Below, piece after piece: positions 34,612 to 43,242 of a DNA stretch of 50,704 nt. The stretch lies in contig CAZGAH010000026.1 of NCBI GenBank assembly GCA_964523295.1, forward strand, positions 1 through 50,704. Direction: 5' to 3'. This DNA is from CAZGAH01 sp964523295. Lineage in GTDB: Bacteria > Desulfobacterota > Desulfovibrionia > Desulfovibrionales > Desulfovibrionaceae. The number at the start of each line of letters is the position of its first letter. Position 1 is the stretch's first letter. Under the pieces are notes generated by a model, which had not been told where the DNA came from, did not search any database, and worked only from the letters and a program-made list of their open reading frames with translations. The position numbers and the translations under genes are program-made.

Positions 34612-36504
34612 ATGAATAAATCATACGACGCAACCCTGCCCGGGCTGTTGCTCGCCAATGCCCGGGCCTTCGGAAAACGGACCGCCTTGCGCGAAAAGGA
34701 GTGGGGTGTCTGGCAGCCCTACAGCTGGGAGGATTGCGCCCGCATCACGGCCGAGTTCGCGGCCGGGCTGCGGGAGCTGGGCCTGGGCAAGGGCGACATC
34801 GTCATTCTCATTGGCGACAACCGGCCCGAGTGGCTCTGGGCCGAGCTGGCCATCCAGGGCCTGGGCGGCATGGCCCTGGGGCTGTACCAGGACGCCCCGG
34901 CGGACGAGGTCCGCTACGTCTTCGAACTGTCCGAGGCCAAACTGGTCGTGGCCGAAGATCAGGAGCAAGTGGACAAGATGCTCGAGATCAAGGCCGGTCT
35001 CGACTGTCTGCAGCACATCGTCTTTCATGATCCCAAAGGCCTGTCGCAGTATCAGGAGCCCGGGCTGCTCTCATTCGACGCGGTCCGGGAGCTGGGCCGG
35101 CGTACCGCGGCGAAGTTCCCCGACTGGGTCGCGGAGCTTTCCCCCGCCGATCCTTGCCTCATCGCCACCACCTCCGGCACCACCGGCCGGCCCAAGCTGG
35201 CCGTGCTCTCGCATCGCAACCTTCTGGCCATGGCCTCCAACCTGGGCCAGGTGGACCCCAAGCGCAGCAGCGACGAATTCGTCTCCTTTCTGCCCCTGGC
35301 CTGGATGGGCGAGCAGATGATGGCCGTGGCCTCGGCCCTGCTTTTCGGCTTCACCGTGAACTTTCCGGAAGAGCCGGACACCGTGCAGGACAATATCCGG
35401 GAAATCGGCCCCCACCTCATCTTTTCCCCGCCCCGCGTCTGGGAAAACATGGCGGCGAAGGTTCAGGTCAAGATTTTGGAGACCACGCGCTGCAAGCGCC
35501 TGCTCTACGGCCTGTTCTCCCCGCTCGGGCTGCGCTACGCGGACGCCGTGTTCGCGGGCAGACGGCCGGGGCTGCTGCTGCGATTCGGCTACCTGCTCGC
35601 CCAGTGGTTCCTGTTCCGGGCCTTGCGCGACCGGCTGGGGTTTTCGCGCGTGCGCTCGGCATCGACCGGCGGCGCCGCGCTTGGGCCGGACACCTTCCGC
35701 TTTTTCCATGCCCTGGGCGTGAACCTGAAGCAGATTTACGGCCAGACCGAAATCGCCGGCATTTCCTGCATCCACCGCGACGGCGCGATAGACTTCGATT
35801 CGGTGGGCCAGCCCATACCCGAGACGGAAATACGCATCGCCGAGAACGGAGAGATCCTTTCCCGCAGTCCGGCCGTGTTCCTGGGCTATTATAAAAACGA
35901 TAAGGCCACGGCCGAGACCATCAGCGACGGCTGGCTGCTCTCCGGCGACGCCGGATACTTCAACGACAGGCAGCAGCTCGTGGTCATCGACCGGCTCAAG
36001 GACGTCATGTACCTGGTCAACGGCACGCGCTTCTCGCCGCAGTTTATGGAGAACAAGCTCAAGTTCTCGCCCTACGTCCGCGAGGCCGTGGTGCTGGGCC
36101 GCGACCGGACCTTTCTCGCCGCCATCCTGTGCATCGATTTCGAAATCGTCGGTCGCTGGGCCGAAAGCCGGATGATCACCTACACCACCTATCAGGACCT
36201 GGCGGCCAAGGACGAGGTCTTCGAACTCGTAGCCGGCGAGATACGCGCCATCAACACAACGTTGCCCGAGGCCACGCGCATCCGCCGCTTCACCCTGCTC
36301 TTCAAGGAACTTGACGCCGACGACGGCGAATTGACCCGCACGCGCAAGGTACGGCGCACCGTGATCGACGAGCGCTACGCGGACGTGGTCGCGGCGCTGT
36401 ACGCCAGCGTGGACGTGGTGCATCTGAAAACCTGCATCCAGTACCAGGACGGCCGCCTCCGGGAAATGTGCGGCTCGATGCGGATCATGGACGTCGGCGA
36501 ATAA
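34612..36504 (+). CDS. AMP-forming acyl-CoA synthetase-like enzyme
   Basis: A 630-residue ANL-superfamily enzyme close to long-chain fatty-acid CoA ligases. The P-loop is TTSGTTGRPKLAVLSH (about 184-199), then the YGQTEIAG motif (about 376), LSGDAGYFND and VIDRLKDVMYLVNG. The C-terminal catalytic Lys lies in the poorly conserved RTRKVRR. It has an extended C-terminus. In this group such a gene commonly sits inside liv operons, and the substrate may be an aryl or branched-chain acid rather than a fatty acid (inference from context). The ATG at 34612 has GGAAAAGG upstream. Confidence 0.88.
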   Translation: MNKSYDATLPGLLLANARAFGKRTALREKEWGVWQPYSWEDCARITAEFAAGLRELGLGKGDIVILIGDNRPEWLWAELAIQGLGGMALGLYQDAPADEVRYVFELSEAKLVVAEDQEQVDKMLEIKAGLDCLQHIVFHDPKGLSQYQEPGLLSFDAVRELGRRTAAKFPDWVAELSPADPCLIATTSGTTGRPKLAVLSHRNLLAMASNLGQVDPKRSSDEFVSFLPLAWMGEQMMAVASALLFGFTVNFPEEPDTVQDNIREIGPHLIFSPPRVWENMAAKVQVKILETTRCKRLLYGLFSPLGLRYADAVFAGRRPGLLLRFGYLLAQWFLFRALRDRLGFSRVRSASTGGAALGPDTFRFFHALGVNLKQIYGQTEIAGISCIHRDGAIDFDSVGQPIPETEIRIAENGEILSRSPAVFLGYYKNDKATAETISDGWLLSGDAGYFNDRQQLVVIDRLKDVMYLVNGTRFSPQFMENKLKFSPYVREAVVLGRDRTFLAAILCIDFEIVGRWAESRMITYTTYQDLAAKDEVFELVAGEIRAINTTLPEATRIRRFTLLFKELDADDGELTRTRKVRRTVIDERYADVVAALYASVDVVHLKTCIQYQDGRLREMCGSMRIMDVGE

Positions 36505-36558
36505 ACGGGAAACGGGCGATCCGGCCCGCCGCTCCCGAATACAGGGGATGACCATTCA

Positions 36559-37446
36559 ATGGAATACTACATTCAGCTGCTCATCAACGGCCTGGTCGTA
36601 GGCAGCATCTACTCGCTGGTGGCCCTGGGCTTCGTGATCATCTACAAGGCCACCAAGGTGGTCAATTTCGCGCAGGGTGAAATGGTCATGTTCGGGGCCT
36701 ACATCTGCTTTGCCCTGACCGTGCAGCTGCAGCTGCCGTTTTACCTCTCCTTTCTGCTCACGCTGGGCTTTTCCGTGCTGCTCGGCCTGGCCATCGAACG
36801 CGTGGTCCTGCGACCGCTCATCGGCGAACCGATCATCAGCGTGATCATGGTCACCATCGGCCTGTCCACGGTGCTGCGCTCGGTGGTGCAACTATTCTGG
36901 GGCACGCAGATCGAGGTCTTTCCGGAGGTGCTGCCGCAGACGCCGATCATCATGGCGGGCGTGCCGGTTTCGCCGGTCTACATCATGGCCTTCGTGCTCG
37001 CCGGGCTGCTGTTCGGCATCTTCACGCTGTTTTTCAAGTACTCGCGCCTGGGGGTGGCCATGCGGGCCACGGCCTTCGACCAGAGCGCGGCCGCGAGCAT
37101 GGGCATCGGCATCAAGAACATCTTCGCGCTGTCCTGGTGCATCGCGGCCGTGGTTTCCAGCATCGGCGGCGTCATCCTGGGCAACATCAACGGCATCAAC
37201 TCCCAGCTGGGGCATCTGGGCCTGAAGGTCTTTCCGGCGGTCATCCTGGGCGGACTGGACAGCCTGCTCGGGGCGGCGCTGGGCGGACTGGTGATCGGCA
37301 TCCTGGAAAACGTCTGCGACGGCGCGGCGAAGCAGCTCTTCGACCTCAACGGGTTCAAGGACGTCGCCGCGTTCGTCTTCCTGGTCATCATCCTGATGAT
37401 CCGGCCCTACGGATTATTCGGAACCGAAGAAATCGAACGGGTATAA
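36559..37446 (+). CDS. livH: Branched-chain amino acid ABC transporter permease LivH-like
   Basis: A 295-residue inner-membrane permease with about eight hydrophobic segments. It starts MEYYIQLLINGLVVGSIYSLVALG and has VVNFAQGEMVMFGAY, the LivH signature near residue 40, and the EAA-like loop RATAFDQSAAASMGIG with the coupling helix (about 175-190). It forms the translocation pore with LivM. It lies 54 bases after the ligase gene and three bases before livM. Confidence 0.94.
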   Translation: MEYYIQLLINGLVVGSIYSLVALGFVIIYKATKVVNFAQGEMVMFGAYICFALTVQLQLPFYLSFLLTLGFSVLLGLAIERVVLRPLIGEPIISVIMVTIGLSTVLRSVVQLFWGTQIEVFPEVLPQTPIIMAGVPVSPVYIMAFVLAGLLFGIFTLFFKYSRLGVAMRATAFDQSAAASMGIGIKNIFALSWCIAAVVSSIGGVILGNINGINSQLGHLGLKVFPAVILGGLDSLLGAALGGLVIGILENVCDGAAKQLFDLNGFKDVAAFVFLVIILMIRPYGLFGTEEIERV

Positions 37447-37449
37447 CTC

Positions 37450-38496
37450 ATGCATGGTAAATGCGGGCTGTTTTTTACCTCCTATCGGCAGGAGGCGGGG
37501 CTGTTTCCCAGCGGGTTCCAAAAAATCTGCATCGGCGTGTTCCTCCTCGCGCTGCTGCTGTGTCCGCTGTACCTGCGGTCGTACTTCCTCTCCGTGCTCA
37601 ATCTCATCAATATCGCCGTCATCGGCGCTGTGTCGCTGAACCTGCTCACCGGATGCTGTGGTCAGATATCGCTGGGACACGGGGCCTTTCTGGGCGTGGG
37701 CGCCTATGCCTCGGCCTGGTTCGTCGGACAGGGGGCGCCCTTCCCGCTGGCCCTGCTCCTGGGCGGAACGGTCACGGCCCTGGTCGGTATGGTCTTCGGT
37801 ATACCCTCGCTACGACTCAAGGGCATCTACCTGGCCATTGCCACGCTCGCGGCCCAGCTCATCCTGGAGTACGTGTTTCTGCACTGGGATTCCGTGACCG
37901 GCGGCGCCAACGGCCTGCCCGTGGCCTCGCCCGAGCTGTTCGGCTACAGCTTCGACAGCGACGGCAAGATGTTCTACCTGACCTTTGCTGTTGCGGTTCT
38001 GGCCACGCTGCTGGCCTCCAACCTCATGCGCAGCAAGGCCGGACGCGCCTTCGTGGCCATCCGGGACTTTCATCTCTCGGCCGAGATCGTCGGCGTCAAT
38101 CTCTTTTCCTACAAGTTGCAGGCCTTTGCGGTGAGTTCGTTCATGGCCGGCGTCGCCGGCGGACTCTGGGGCCACTACACCATGTTCATCACCCCCGAAC
38201 CCTTCGGCATCAACCTGTCCATCAGCTATCTGGCCATGATCGTCATCGGAGGGCTGGGCTCGGTGCTGGGCTCGGTGTTCGGCGCCGCGTTCATCACCAT
38301 CCTGCCCGAGGTGCTCAACGCGCTGGCCGGTTACGCCGGCCACTTCTTCCCCAATGTGAGCAGCTACTTTCTGGCCATGAAAGGCGGCGTCTTCGGCCTG
38401 GTGCTCATGCTCTTCCTCATTTTCGAGCCAGAGGGTCTGGTACACCGCTGGCGACTCGCCAAGGCCTACTGGAAGCTATACCCGTTCGCGCATTGA
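37450..38496 (+). CDS. livM: Branched-chain amino acid ABC transporter permease LivM-like
   Basis: A 348-residue permease with about nine hydrophobic segments. The core starts around VLNLINIAVIGAVSLNLLTGCCGQISLGHGAFLGVGAYA (about 51-90), the LivM signature, and has the cytoplasmic loop AFVAIRDFHLSAEIVGVNLFSYKLQAFAVSS. The N-terminal 35 residues are less conserved. It partners LivH. It is the last recognisable gene of the operon; the sequence after its stop is non-coding debris, where livF and a binding protein would be expected. Confidence 0.94.
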   Translation: MHGKCGLFFTSYRQEAGLFPSGFQKICIGVFLLALLLCPLYLRSYFLSVLNLINIAVIGAVSLNLLTGCCGQISLGHGAFLGVGAYASAWFVGQGAPFPLALLLGGTVTALVGMVFGIPSLRLKGIYLAIATLAAQLILEYVFLHWDSVTGGANGLPVASPELFGYSFDSDGKMFYLTFAVAVLATLLASNLMRSKAGRAFVAIRDFHLSAEIVGVNLFSYKLQAFAVSSFMAGVAGGLWGHYTMFITPEPFGINLSISYLAMIVIGGLGSVLGSVFGAAFITILPEVLNALAGYAGHFFPNVSSYFLAMKGGVFGLVLMLFLIFEPEGLVHRWRLAKAYWKLYPFAH

Positions 38497-38613
38497 GCGT
38501 CAGCGAGAGAGGGTATCCTGTCGCGTAGCGAAGGGGGCTACGTTGTGTGGCGAGGACGCACAAACTTCACCGCATCCAATGATTATCCGTTCATCACGCG
38601 GCGCTGGTGAACG

Positions 38614-38686
38614 GTCGCGGTAGGGACAGCCCTTTCGAGCAGCCCCCCGCACAGATCCCGGCGTGCAGAATTACCGCACCGGGCTC
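38614..38686 (-). ncRNA. Group II intron 3' end: domains V and VI
   Basis: On the minus strand 38686-38654 reads as domain V: it starts GAGCC (catalytic AGC), has an eight-bp lower stem, a two-base CG bulge at the expected place, and an upper stem UGCGG with a small loop. Bases 38651-38618 fold as domain VI, with the GCGG/CCGC stem interrupted by a bulged A (branch point) that is eighth from the end of the sequence ending CCGCGAC. The 3' end AC fits the AY rule. No reverse transcriptase gene lies upstream, so this is a fragment or an ORF-less intron. Confidence 0.6.
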
Positions 38687-38997
38687 CTACCTCGGGTGTT
38701 TGGCGTAGAAACGCTCGTTTGGATAGGGATGCAAGACTTTGGGCATGGGTATCCAACTTCTGACGATAGGGCCGAAACGCTCCCAGTTTATGCAGCGTTT
38801 CTAACCGCGACTTCGGAGTACTTTCAGCCAGTATCGGCTCAGTTCCTAGCGCACCGTATTAAGCGCGTCACAGTTTCCAGGCACTGCATGATACCGGTAG
38901 TACCCCCACGGAGAAGTGCCCCCACTTGGTCGGACCACTCGGCGGCACTTTTAAGGTGGACTGGTTCTCTGGCTACGCCGCCTTTCGGGGCACGCAA

Positions 38998-39090
38998 GAT
39001 GCTGAAAAACGTTGAGCACGCGTGTTGACGGTGAGCAAGGTGGCATAGCGCATGGTGTGCCTCGATCTCTGATGCTGAAAAGCGTTGAGC
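38998..39090. repeat. Near-identical 20-base direct repeats
   Basis: GATGCTGAAAAACGTTGAGC (38998-39017) recurs as the same sequence with one change at 39071-39090, 73 bases apart. It lies in the non-coding region after livM and may be left by an insertion element. Confidence 0.5.
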
Positions 39091-39510
39091 TGGTGGGCAA
39101 TCGGGGGGCGGACCAAACCAACCTCCTGAGTCAAAAGCTAAAACGCCCTAAATATGCTGGATTTTTCCCCTTGGAACGACTCTCTCGCCCACGAAAAGCC
39201 CCGTTTAGATTTCCACATCCGGAAAGCGACTCCGCTGTGCGCCCGGAACACCGGAAAACGTCCGCACCATGGACGTCTGTTGCCGCTCGCGTGGAACCAG
39301 TCGCTTACGATGCCCATTTCGAGGGTGAAATGGGTATCGCATGGCATGTAAACAGCCTGTTTATCGACGTATCATGCATGAAATCAAGCTGTTGAACAGT
39401 TCAGATTCCAACTGCAATTCCTATTGACATTCGTGGCTATCTGAAGGACAAGTTCAGTGCGTTCGGCTGCGCTCTCAACGCCCGCGGCACGTAGCTCAAC
39501 CCCCCTGTCC

Positions 39511-40647
39511 ATGAAAAAGACAATACTCATCGTTTTTGGAACCAGACCCGAGGCCGTGAAAATGGCGCCGGTAGTGCGTGCATGCCGGGAACGGCTTTCA
39601 CCCGACTTTCATACTGCCGTCTGCGTAACCGCCCAGCACAGGCAGATGCTGGACCAGGTGCTGGAACTTTTCGATATCGAGCCGGACTTCGATCTCGACA
39701 TCATGAAGGCTGGCCAGAATCTCACCCAGATCACTAACGCCGTGCTCGAGGGAATGGGAGATGTCTTGCAGCGGCAACAGCCGGCCATGGTGCTGGTCCA
39801 GGGCGATACCACGACGACCTTCGCCGCCAGCCTGGCCGCTTTCTACCGGCAAATACCCGTCGGGCACGTTGAAGCCGGTCTGCGGACCGGCAATATCGCC
39901 TCGCCCTGGCCGGAGGAAATGAACCGGCGGCTGACGAGCGTGATCGCGACCCTGCATTTCCCACCGACCCGGACGGCCCTGGGGAACCTGCTCAAGGAAA
40001 ATATTGCCCCTGAAGCCTGTCACGTCACCGGCAATACCGTAATCGACGCGCTGTTCCAGGCGCTGGAGATACTGCGCACGCGCCCCGGACTGCAGCAGGC
40101 GTACGACGAGACCTTTTCCTGGCTCGACCGCACCCGGCGTCTGGTTCTGGTCACCGGGCACCGGCGCGAGAGCTTCGGGCAAGGGTTCGAGAACATCTGC
40201 ACCGCCCTGCGCCGACTGAGTGAACGCTCCGACATCGAAATCGTCTACCCGGTTCATTTGAATCCGAACGTACAGGAGCCCGTGCGCCGCATTCTCGGGA
40301 ACCGCCCCACCGTGCATCTGATCGAACCGCTGGAATACCTCTCCTTCGTCTATCTGATGAGCCGCGCGCATATCATCCTGACCGACTCGGGCGGCATCCA
40401 GGAGGAAGCGCCCTCCCTGGGCAAGCCCGTGCTCGTGATGCGCGAAAACACCGAACGGCCCGAGGCCGTGGAAGCGGGCACGGTCCGGCTCGTGGGCACC
40501 GATCCCGAAATCATCGTTACCGCGGCCACAACCCTGCTCGACTCCGACGACGCCTACCGCGCGATGGCCATTGCGCACAACCCTTATGGCGACGGGCACG
40601 CCGCGCGCCGGATTGCCGAGGTGCTCGGAGCGCGTCTGGCGGACTGA
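39511..40647 (+). CDS. wecB: UDP-N-acetylglucosamine 2-epimerase (non-hydrolysing)
   Basis: A 378-residue GT-B-fold enzyme that interconverts UDP-GlcNAc and UDP-ManNAc for surface polysaccharide synthesis. It opens ILIVFGTRPEAVKMAPVV, the family signature, with QGDTTTTFAASLAAFY (about 97-112), GHVEAGLRTGN (about 117), EEMNRR and the DSGGIQEEAPSLGKPVLVMRENTERPE block near 290. Length is normal. The ATG at 39511 fits the family; no Shine-Dalgarno is seen. It stands alone after the mobile-element region, and no ManNAc dehydrogenase is next to it. Confidence 0.95.
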   Translation: MKKTILIVFGTRPEAVKMAPVVRACRERLSPDFHTAVCVTAQHRQMLDQVLELFDIEPDFDLDIMKAGQNLTQITNAVLEGMGDVLQRQQPAMVLVQGDTTTTFAASLAAFYRQIPVGHVEAGLRTGNIASPWPEEMNRRLTSVIATLHFPPTRTALGNLLKENIAPEACHVTGNTVIDALFQALEILRTRPGLQQAYDETFSWLDRTRRLVLVTGHRRESFGQGFENICTALRRLSERSDIEIVYPVHLNPNVQEPVRRILGNRPTVHLIEPLEYLSFVYLMSRAHIILTDSGGIQEEAPSLGKPVLVMRENTERPEAVEAGTVRLVGTDPEIIVTAATTLLDSDDAYRAMAIAHNPYGDGHAARRIAEVLGARLAD

Positions 40648-40937
40648 GCCATCGCGCCCGGCCCTTTCTGGCGGTCAACCCTCTCTGCAAAGTAACCCTC
40701 CAGGTGAATTGCGCCCAAAAACAGCACTCACGGGGCTTGAGAGTCCTTGAAACGAGAATAACGATAGGAAACCCATAGAAAAACGCCGCAGCAACGCACC
40801 CCGAGCCTGAAAATGATCCCGAAAAAGTCGCCGGGGGTGTGCGCGGCGGCGAAGTGGTGGATTGTGGCCATGCGGGCACTTGACCTCGGCCACGCGTCAG
40901 GGGCATACTATGGGCATAGTTACCGTGGAGGCCCGCC

Positions 40938-41201
40938 ATGCAGCTCACTATCCCATTTGACACCCTGACCTACGCCAAACGGCTCCGATCAGTCGGATTT
41001 ACCGAAGACCAGGCAGAGACCCTGGCGGAGCTGCAGGTCTGGATTATCGACGACAAGCTGGCGACCAAGGCTGATCTGGCTGCGACGCAGGCCGCGCTGG
41101 AACTCAGGCTCGCCGAACTCAAAACCGAGACCATCAAATGGGTCGCCGGTATGCTCCTCGCCCAGGCGGTCCTCATCGCCACGCTGGTCAAGCTGCTGTA
41201 A
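40938..41201 (+). CDS. Small coiled-coil membrane-anchored protein (DUF1640-like)
   Basis: An 87-residue protein. Residues 1-45 (FDTLTYAKRLRSVGFTEDQAETLAEL) match the start of DUF1640/CCDC90-like bacterial proteins; then comes a coiled coil (LATKADLAATQAALELRLAELKTE) and a C-terminal membrane helix (WVAGMLLAQAVLIATLVKLL). The known mitochondrial relatives act near the calcium uniporter; bacterial function is unknown. GGAGGC precedes the ATG. Related small genes are often multi-copy or near mobile elements. Confidence 0.82.
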   Translation: MQLTIPFDTLTYAKRLRSVGFTEDQAETLAELQVWIIDDKLATKADLAATQAALELRLAELKTETIKWVAGMLLAQAVLIATLVKLL

Positions 41202-41412
41202 CAGTCGTTTCCAGACGCCCGGGGCCAGGGTCGAGTCGTCCTTCAGGGCCTTTTTCAGCGCCTTGACGAATGCGTCGGCAATCGGCACAACCGGAGGCAC
41301 AACGGCCGCGGCGCTGGACGCGGTCGCATCGCCAACGGACGGCGACTGACTCCGGGCTGGCGCATCAGCGCCGCGGACAATCGCCGTTGCTGCGCTGTCG
41401 TGAGGCCTTCCC

Positions 41413-43188
41413 TTGGGTATACCGCTACCGCTCTGGCCACCGCTCCCCTCGCCGATCAAAACCCTGCTGCTCGCCGGCAGCACGGGTAGCCGGCATCTCC
41501 AGGCACTGGGCGCCCGGACACTTGCTCTGGCCGAAAACACGGCCGGGACTGCCGCCGACAGGCTCGCACTTGGCAGGGAATTCCTCCTGGCCGCCTGGGA
41601 AGAGGACCCCCTTGACGGCGAAATGGCCGGCCAGCTGCTCGCCTGGCACGCGCGCTCACCTTTTCTCGACGCCGCCACCGTGGCCCTGCTCTCGGCCGTA
41701 TCCGCCCTGTGGCAGCGGCCCGGCGAGCTGCGTTATTACGAGCGGCTGGCAGCGGAGCGGGATTTCGCGCGCGCGCGGGACTATCTCGATCAACAGGCGG
41801 AGCGCGATCCGCTCAATCTGTACTGGCTACAGCAGATCGACAGCATCGCGACCCTGCTGAACGACACGGCCTGGGCCAGAGACCGGTTGCTGCGCGAGCC
41901 GGGGCTGGCCGAACCCGGGCTGCGTCCGCTCCGGGCCTGGTTCGAGGCCAATCTGCTGTTTGCCGAGGGCGCGTACGCGGCCGCTGCGGAAGCCTTTTCG
42001 TGCGCGGCAGGACTCTATTCCGATCCCGACGCCGGGATCAGTTCCTGCCGGCTCCTGCCTCTGGAGCGACGGGCGGAGTGTCTGCTACGCCTGGGCGATC
42101 CCGACGCCGCGCGCGGGCTGTGGCGTCAGGTGCTGCTGCGCCGCCCCTGGCACGTCAATCTGATGCTCCATGCCCATGATTGCCTGGCGCGACCGGAGCT
42201 TGTCCGACCGGAGTTTTTTTGGCCGGCCGACGCGGCGCTCGAGCCCACGCTCGTGCTGCTCTACACCTGGAACAAGGCGCCCTCGCTGGCGCGCACGCTG
42301 GAGACCCTGGCCGCGAGCCACGGGGTGCGGAGGCTGCTGGTCGTGGATAACGGCAGCACCGACGACACGCCGGCCTTGTTACAGCGCTGGACCGAGCGTC
42401 TCGGAGCGCAGCGTCTGCGCGTGGAGACTCTGCCCGTCAACATCGGCGCCCCGGCGGCCCGCAACTGGCTGATGCGGATGCCGGAGCTGCGTCAGGCGCA
42501 GTACGCCGCGTTCGTGGACGACGACGTTCTGCTGCCTCCGGACTGGCTGGGGCGGCTCCATGCGGCGCGACATTACGCCCCGGACGCGGCGGTATGGGGC
42601 TGCCGCGTGCTCGATGCCGCGGCTCCGCGCCTGCTGCAGGCTACGGACCTGCACGTGCTTCCGGCTGAAGCCAGGGACGGGGACAGGGCCGCGGATCCGT
42701 CAGGCTATCCGGACCTGGCGCAGGTTCATGCCCGGCCGTTCCGTATTTCGGATCTGCACAACCAGGTTGCGGATTATGGCCAGTTCGACTATCTGCGGCC
42801 CTGCGCCTCGGTGACGGGCTGTTGCCACCTCTTTGCCGTCGAGCGGCTGCTGGAAAGCGGGCCTTTTCATCTCGGGCTCGGACCGACGCAATACGACGAC
42901 CTTGAACACGACCTTCGTCAGGCGTTTCAGGGGCGTTTTGCCTGCTATCAGGGCTTTCTCGGGGTGCGCCATTTGCAGCGCAGCGGACACGCGGCCAGGC
43001 GCGAGCGCGCCGCGACTGGCAACTGGCTGGCCAATCGCTACAAACTGCGGCATTTCTACGCGGCGGATGAAATCCAGCGCCTGATTCAGTTGCAGACAGA
43101 ACGGCTGGAAAACGATCTGAGCGCACGGCTGCCGTTGCTGCACGAAATGCTGGACATGGACCAGGAAGGCAGGCGTTCCGCGCGGTAA
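41413..43188 (+). CDS. GT2-family glycosyltransferase with helical N-terminal repeats
   Basis: A 591-residue protein. Residues about 30-265 are helical and TPR-like (EFLLAAWEEDPLDGEMAGQLL, AECLLRLGDPDAARGLW). Residues about 275-510 are a GT-A fold glycosyltransferase 2: LLVVDNGSTDDTPALL, PVNIGAPAARNWLM and the metal-binding FVDDDVLLPPDW. The start is not certain: an in-frame TGA at 41401 limits it, leaving a TTG at 41413 with GTGAGG upstream. The TPR part suggests docking to a protein complex or acceptor. It precedes a FAD oxidoreductase gene by 54 bases in the same direction. Confidence 0.82.
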   Translation: MGIPLPLWPPLPSPIKTLLLAGSTGSRHLQALGARTLALAENTAGTAADRLALGREFLLAAWEEDPLDGEMAGQLLAWHARSPFLDAATVALLSAVSALWQRPGELRYYERLAAERDFARARDYLDQQAERDPLNLYWLQQIDSIATLLNDTAWARDRLLREPGLAEPGLRPLRAWFEANLLFAEGAYAAAAEAFSCAAGLYSDPDAGISSCRLLPLERRAECLLRLGDPDAARGLWRQVLLRRPWHVNLMLHAHDCLARPELVRPEFFWPADAALEPTLVLLYTWNKAPSLARTLETLAASHGVRRLLVVDNGSTDDTPALLQRWTERLGAQRLRVETLPVNIGAPAARNWLMRMPELRQAQYAAFVDDDVLLPPDWLGRLHAARHYAPDAAVWGCRVLDAAAPRLLQATDLHVLPAEARDGDRAADPSGYPDLAQVHARPFRISDLHNQVADYGQFDYLRPCASVTGCCHLFAVERLLESGPFHLGLGPTQYDDLEHDLRQAFQGRFACYQGFLGVRHLQRSGHAARRERAATGNWLANRYKLRHFYAADEIQRLIQLQTERLENDLSARLPLLHEMLDMDQEGRRSAR

Positions 43189-43242
43189 AGACCAGCGCTG
43201 CCATTTTTGCACCATACGCGAACACGACTCGGGAGCCAGACC

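Larger units (their letters stand above)
38497..39510. other. 1-kb non-coding region with mobile-element traces
   Basis: No gene is supported; all frames are short or lack protein-like character. It contains a six-bp hairpin at 38524-38542 that may end the liv transcript, a ten-bp hairpin at 38587-38614, the group II intron-like 3' end (38614-38686, minus strand) and a near-exact 20-base direct repeat (38998 and 39071). The wecB start at 39511 has no clear ribosome-binding site or promoter in the last 150 bases. Confidence 0.6.

Noticed and set aside
38663..39395. Plus-strand frames of 121 and 127 codons after livM
   Set aside because: No protein-like pattern, no ribosome-binding site and they overlap each other in a region with intron-like structure on the minus strand.
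40675..40893. Short minus-strand frame starting VAEVKCPHGHNPP
   Set aside because: It has a CxHxH-like start but is Arg-rich and random-looking after that, with a GTG start and no ribosome-binding site. The overlapping frame starting MATIHHF is no better.
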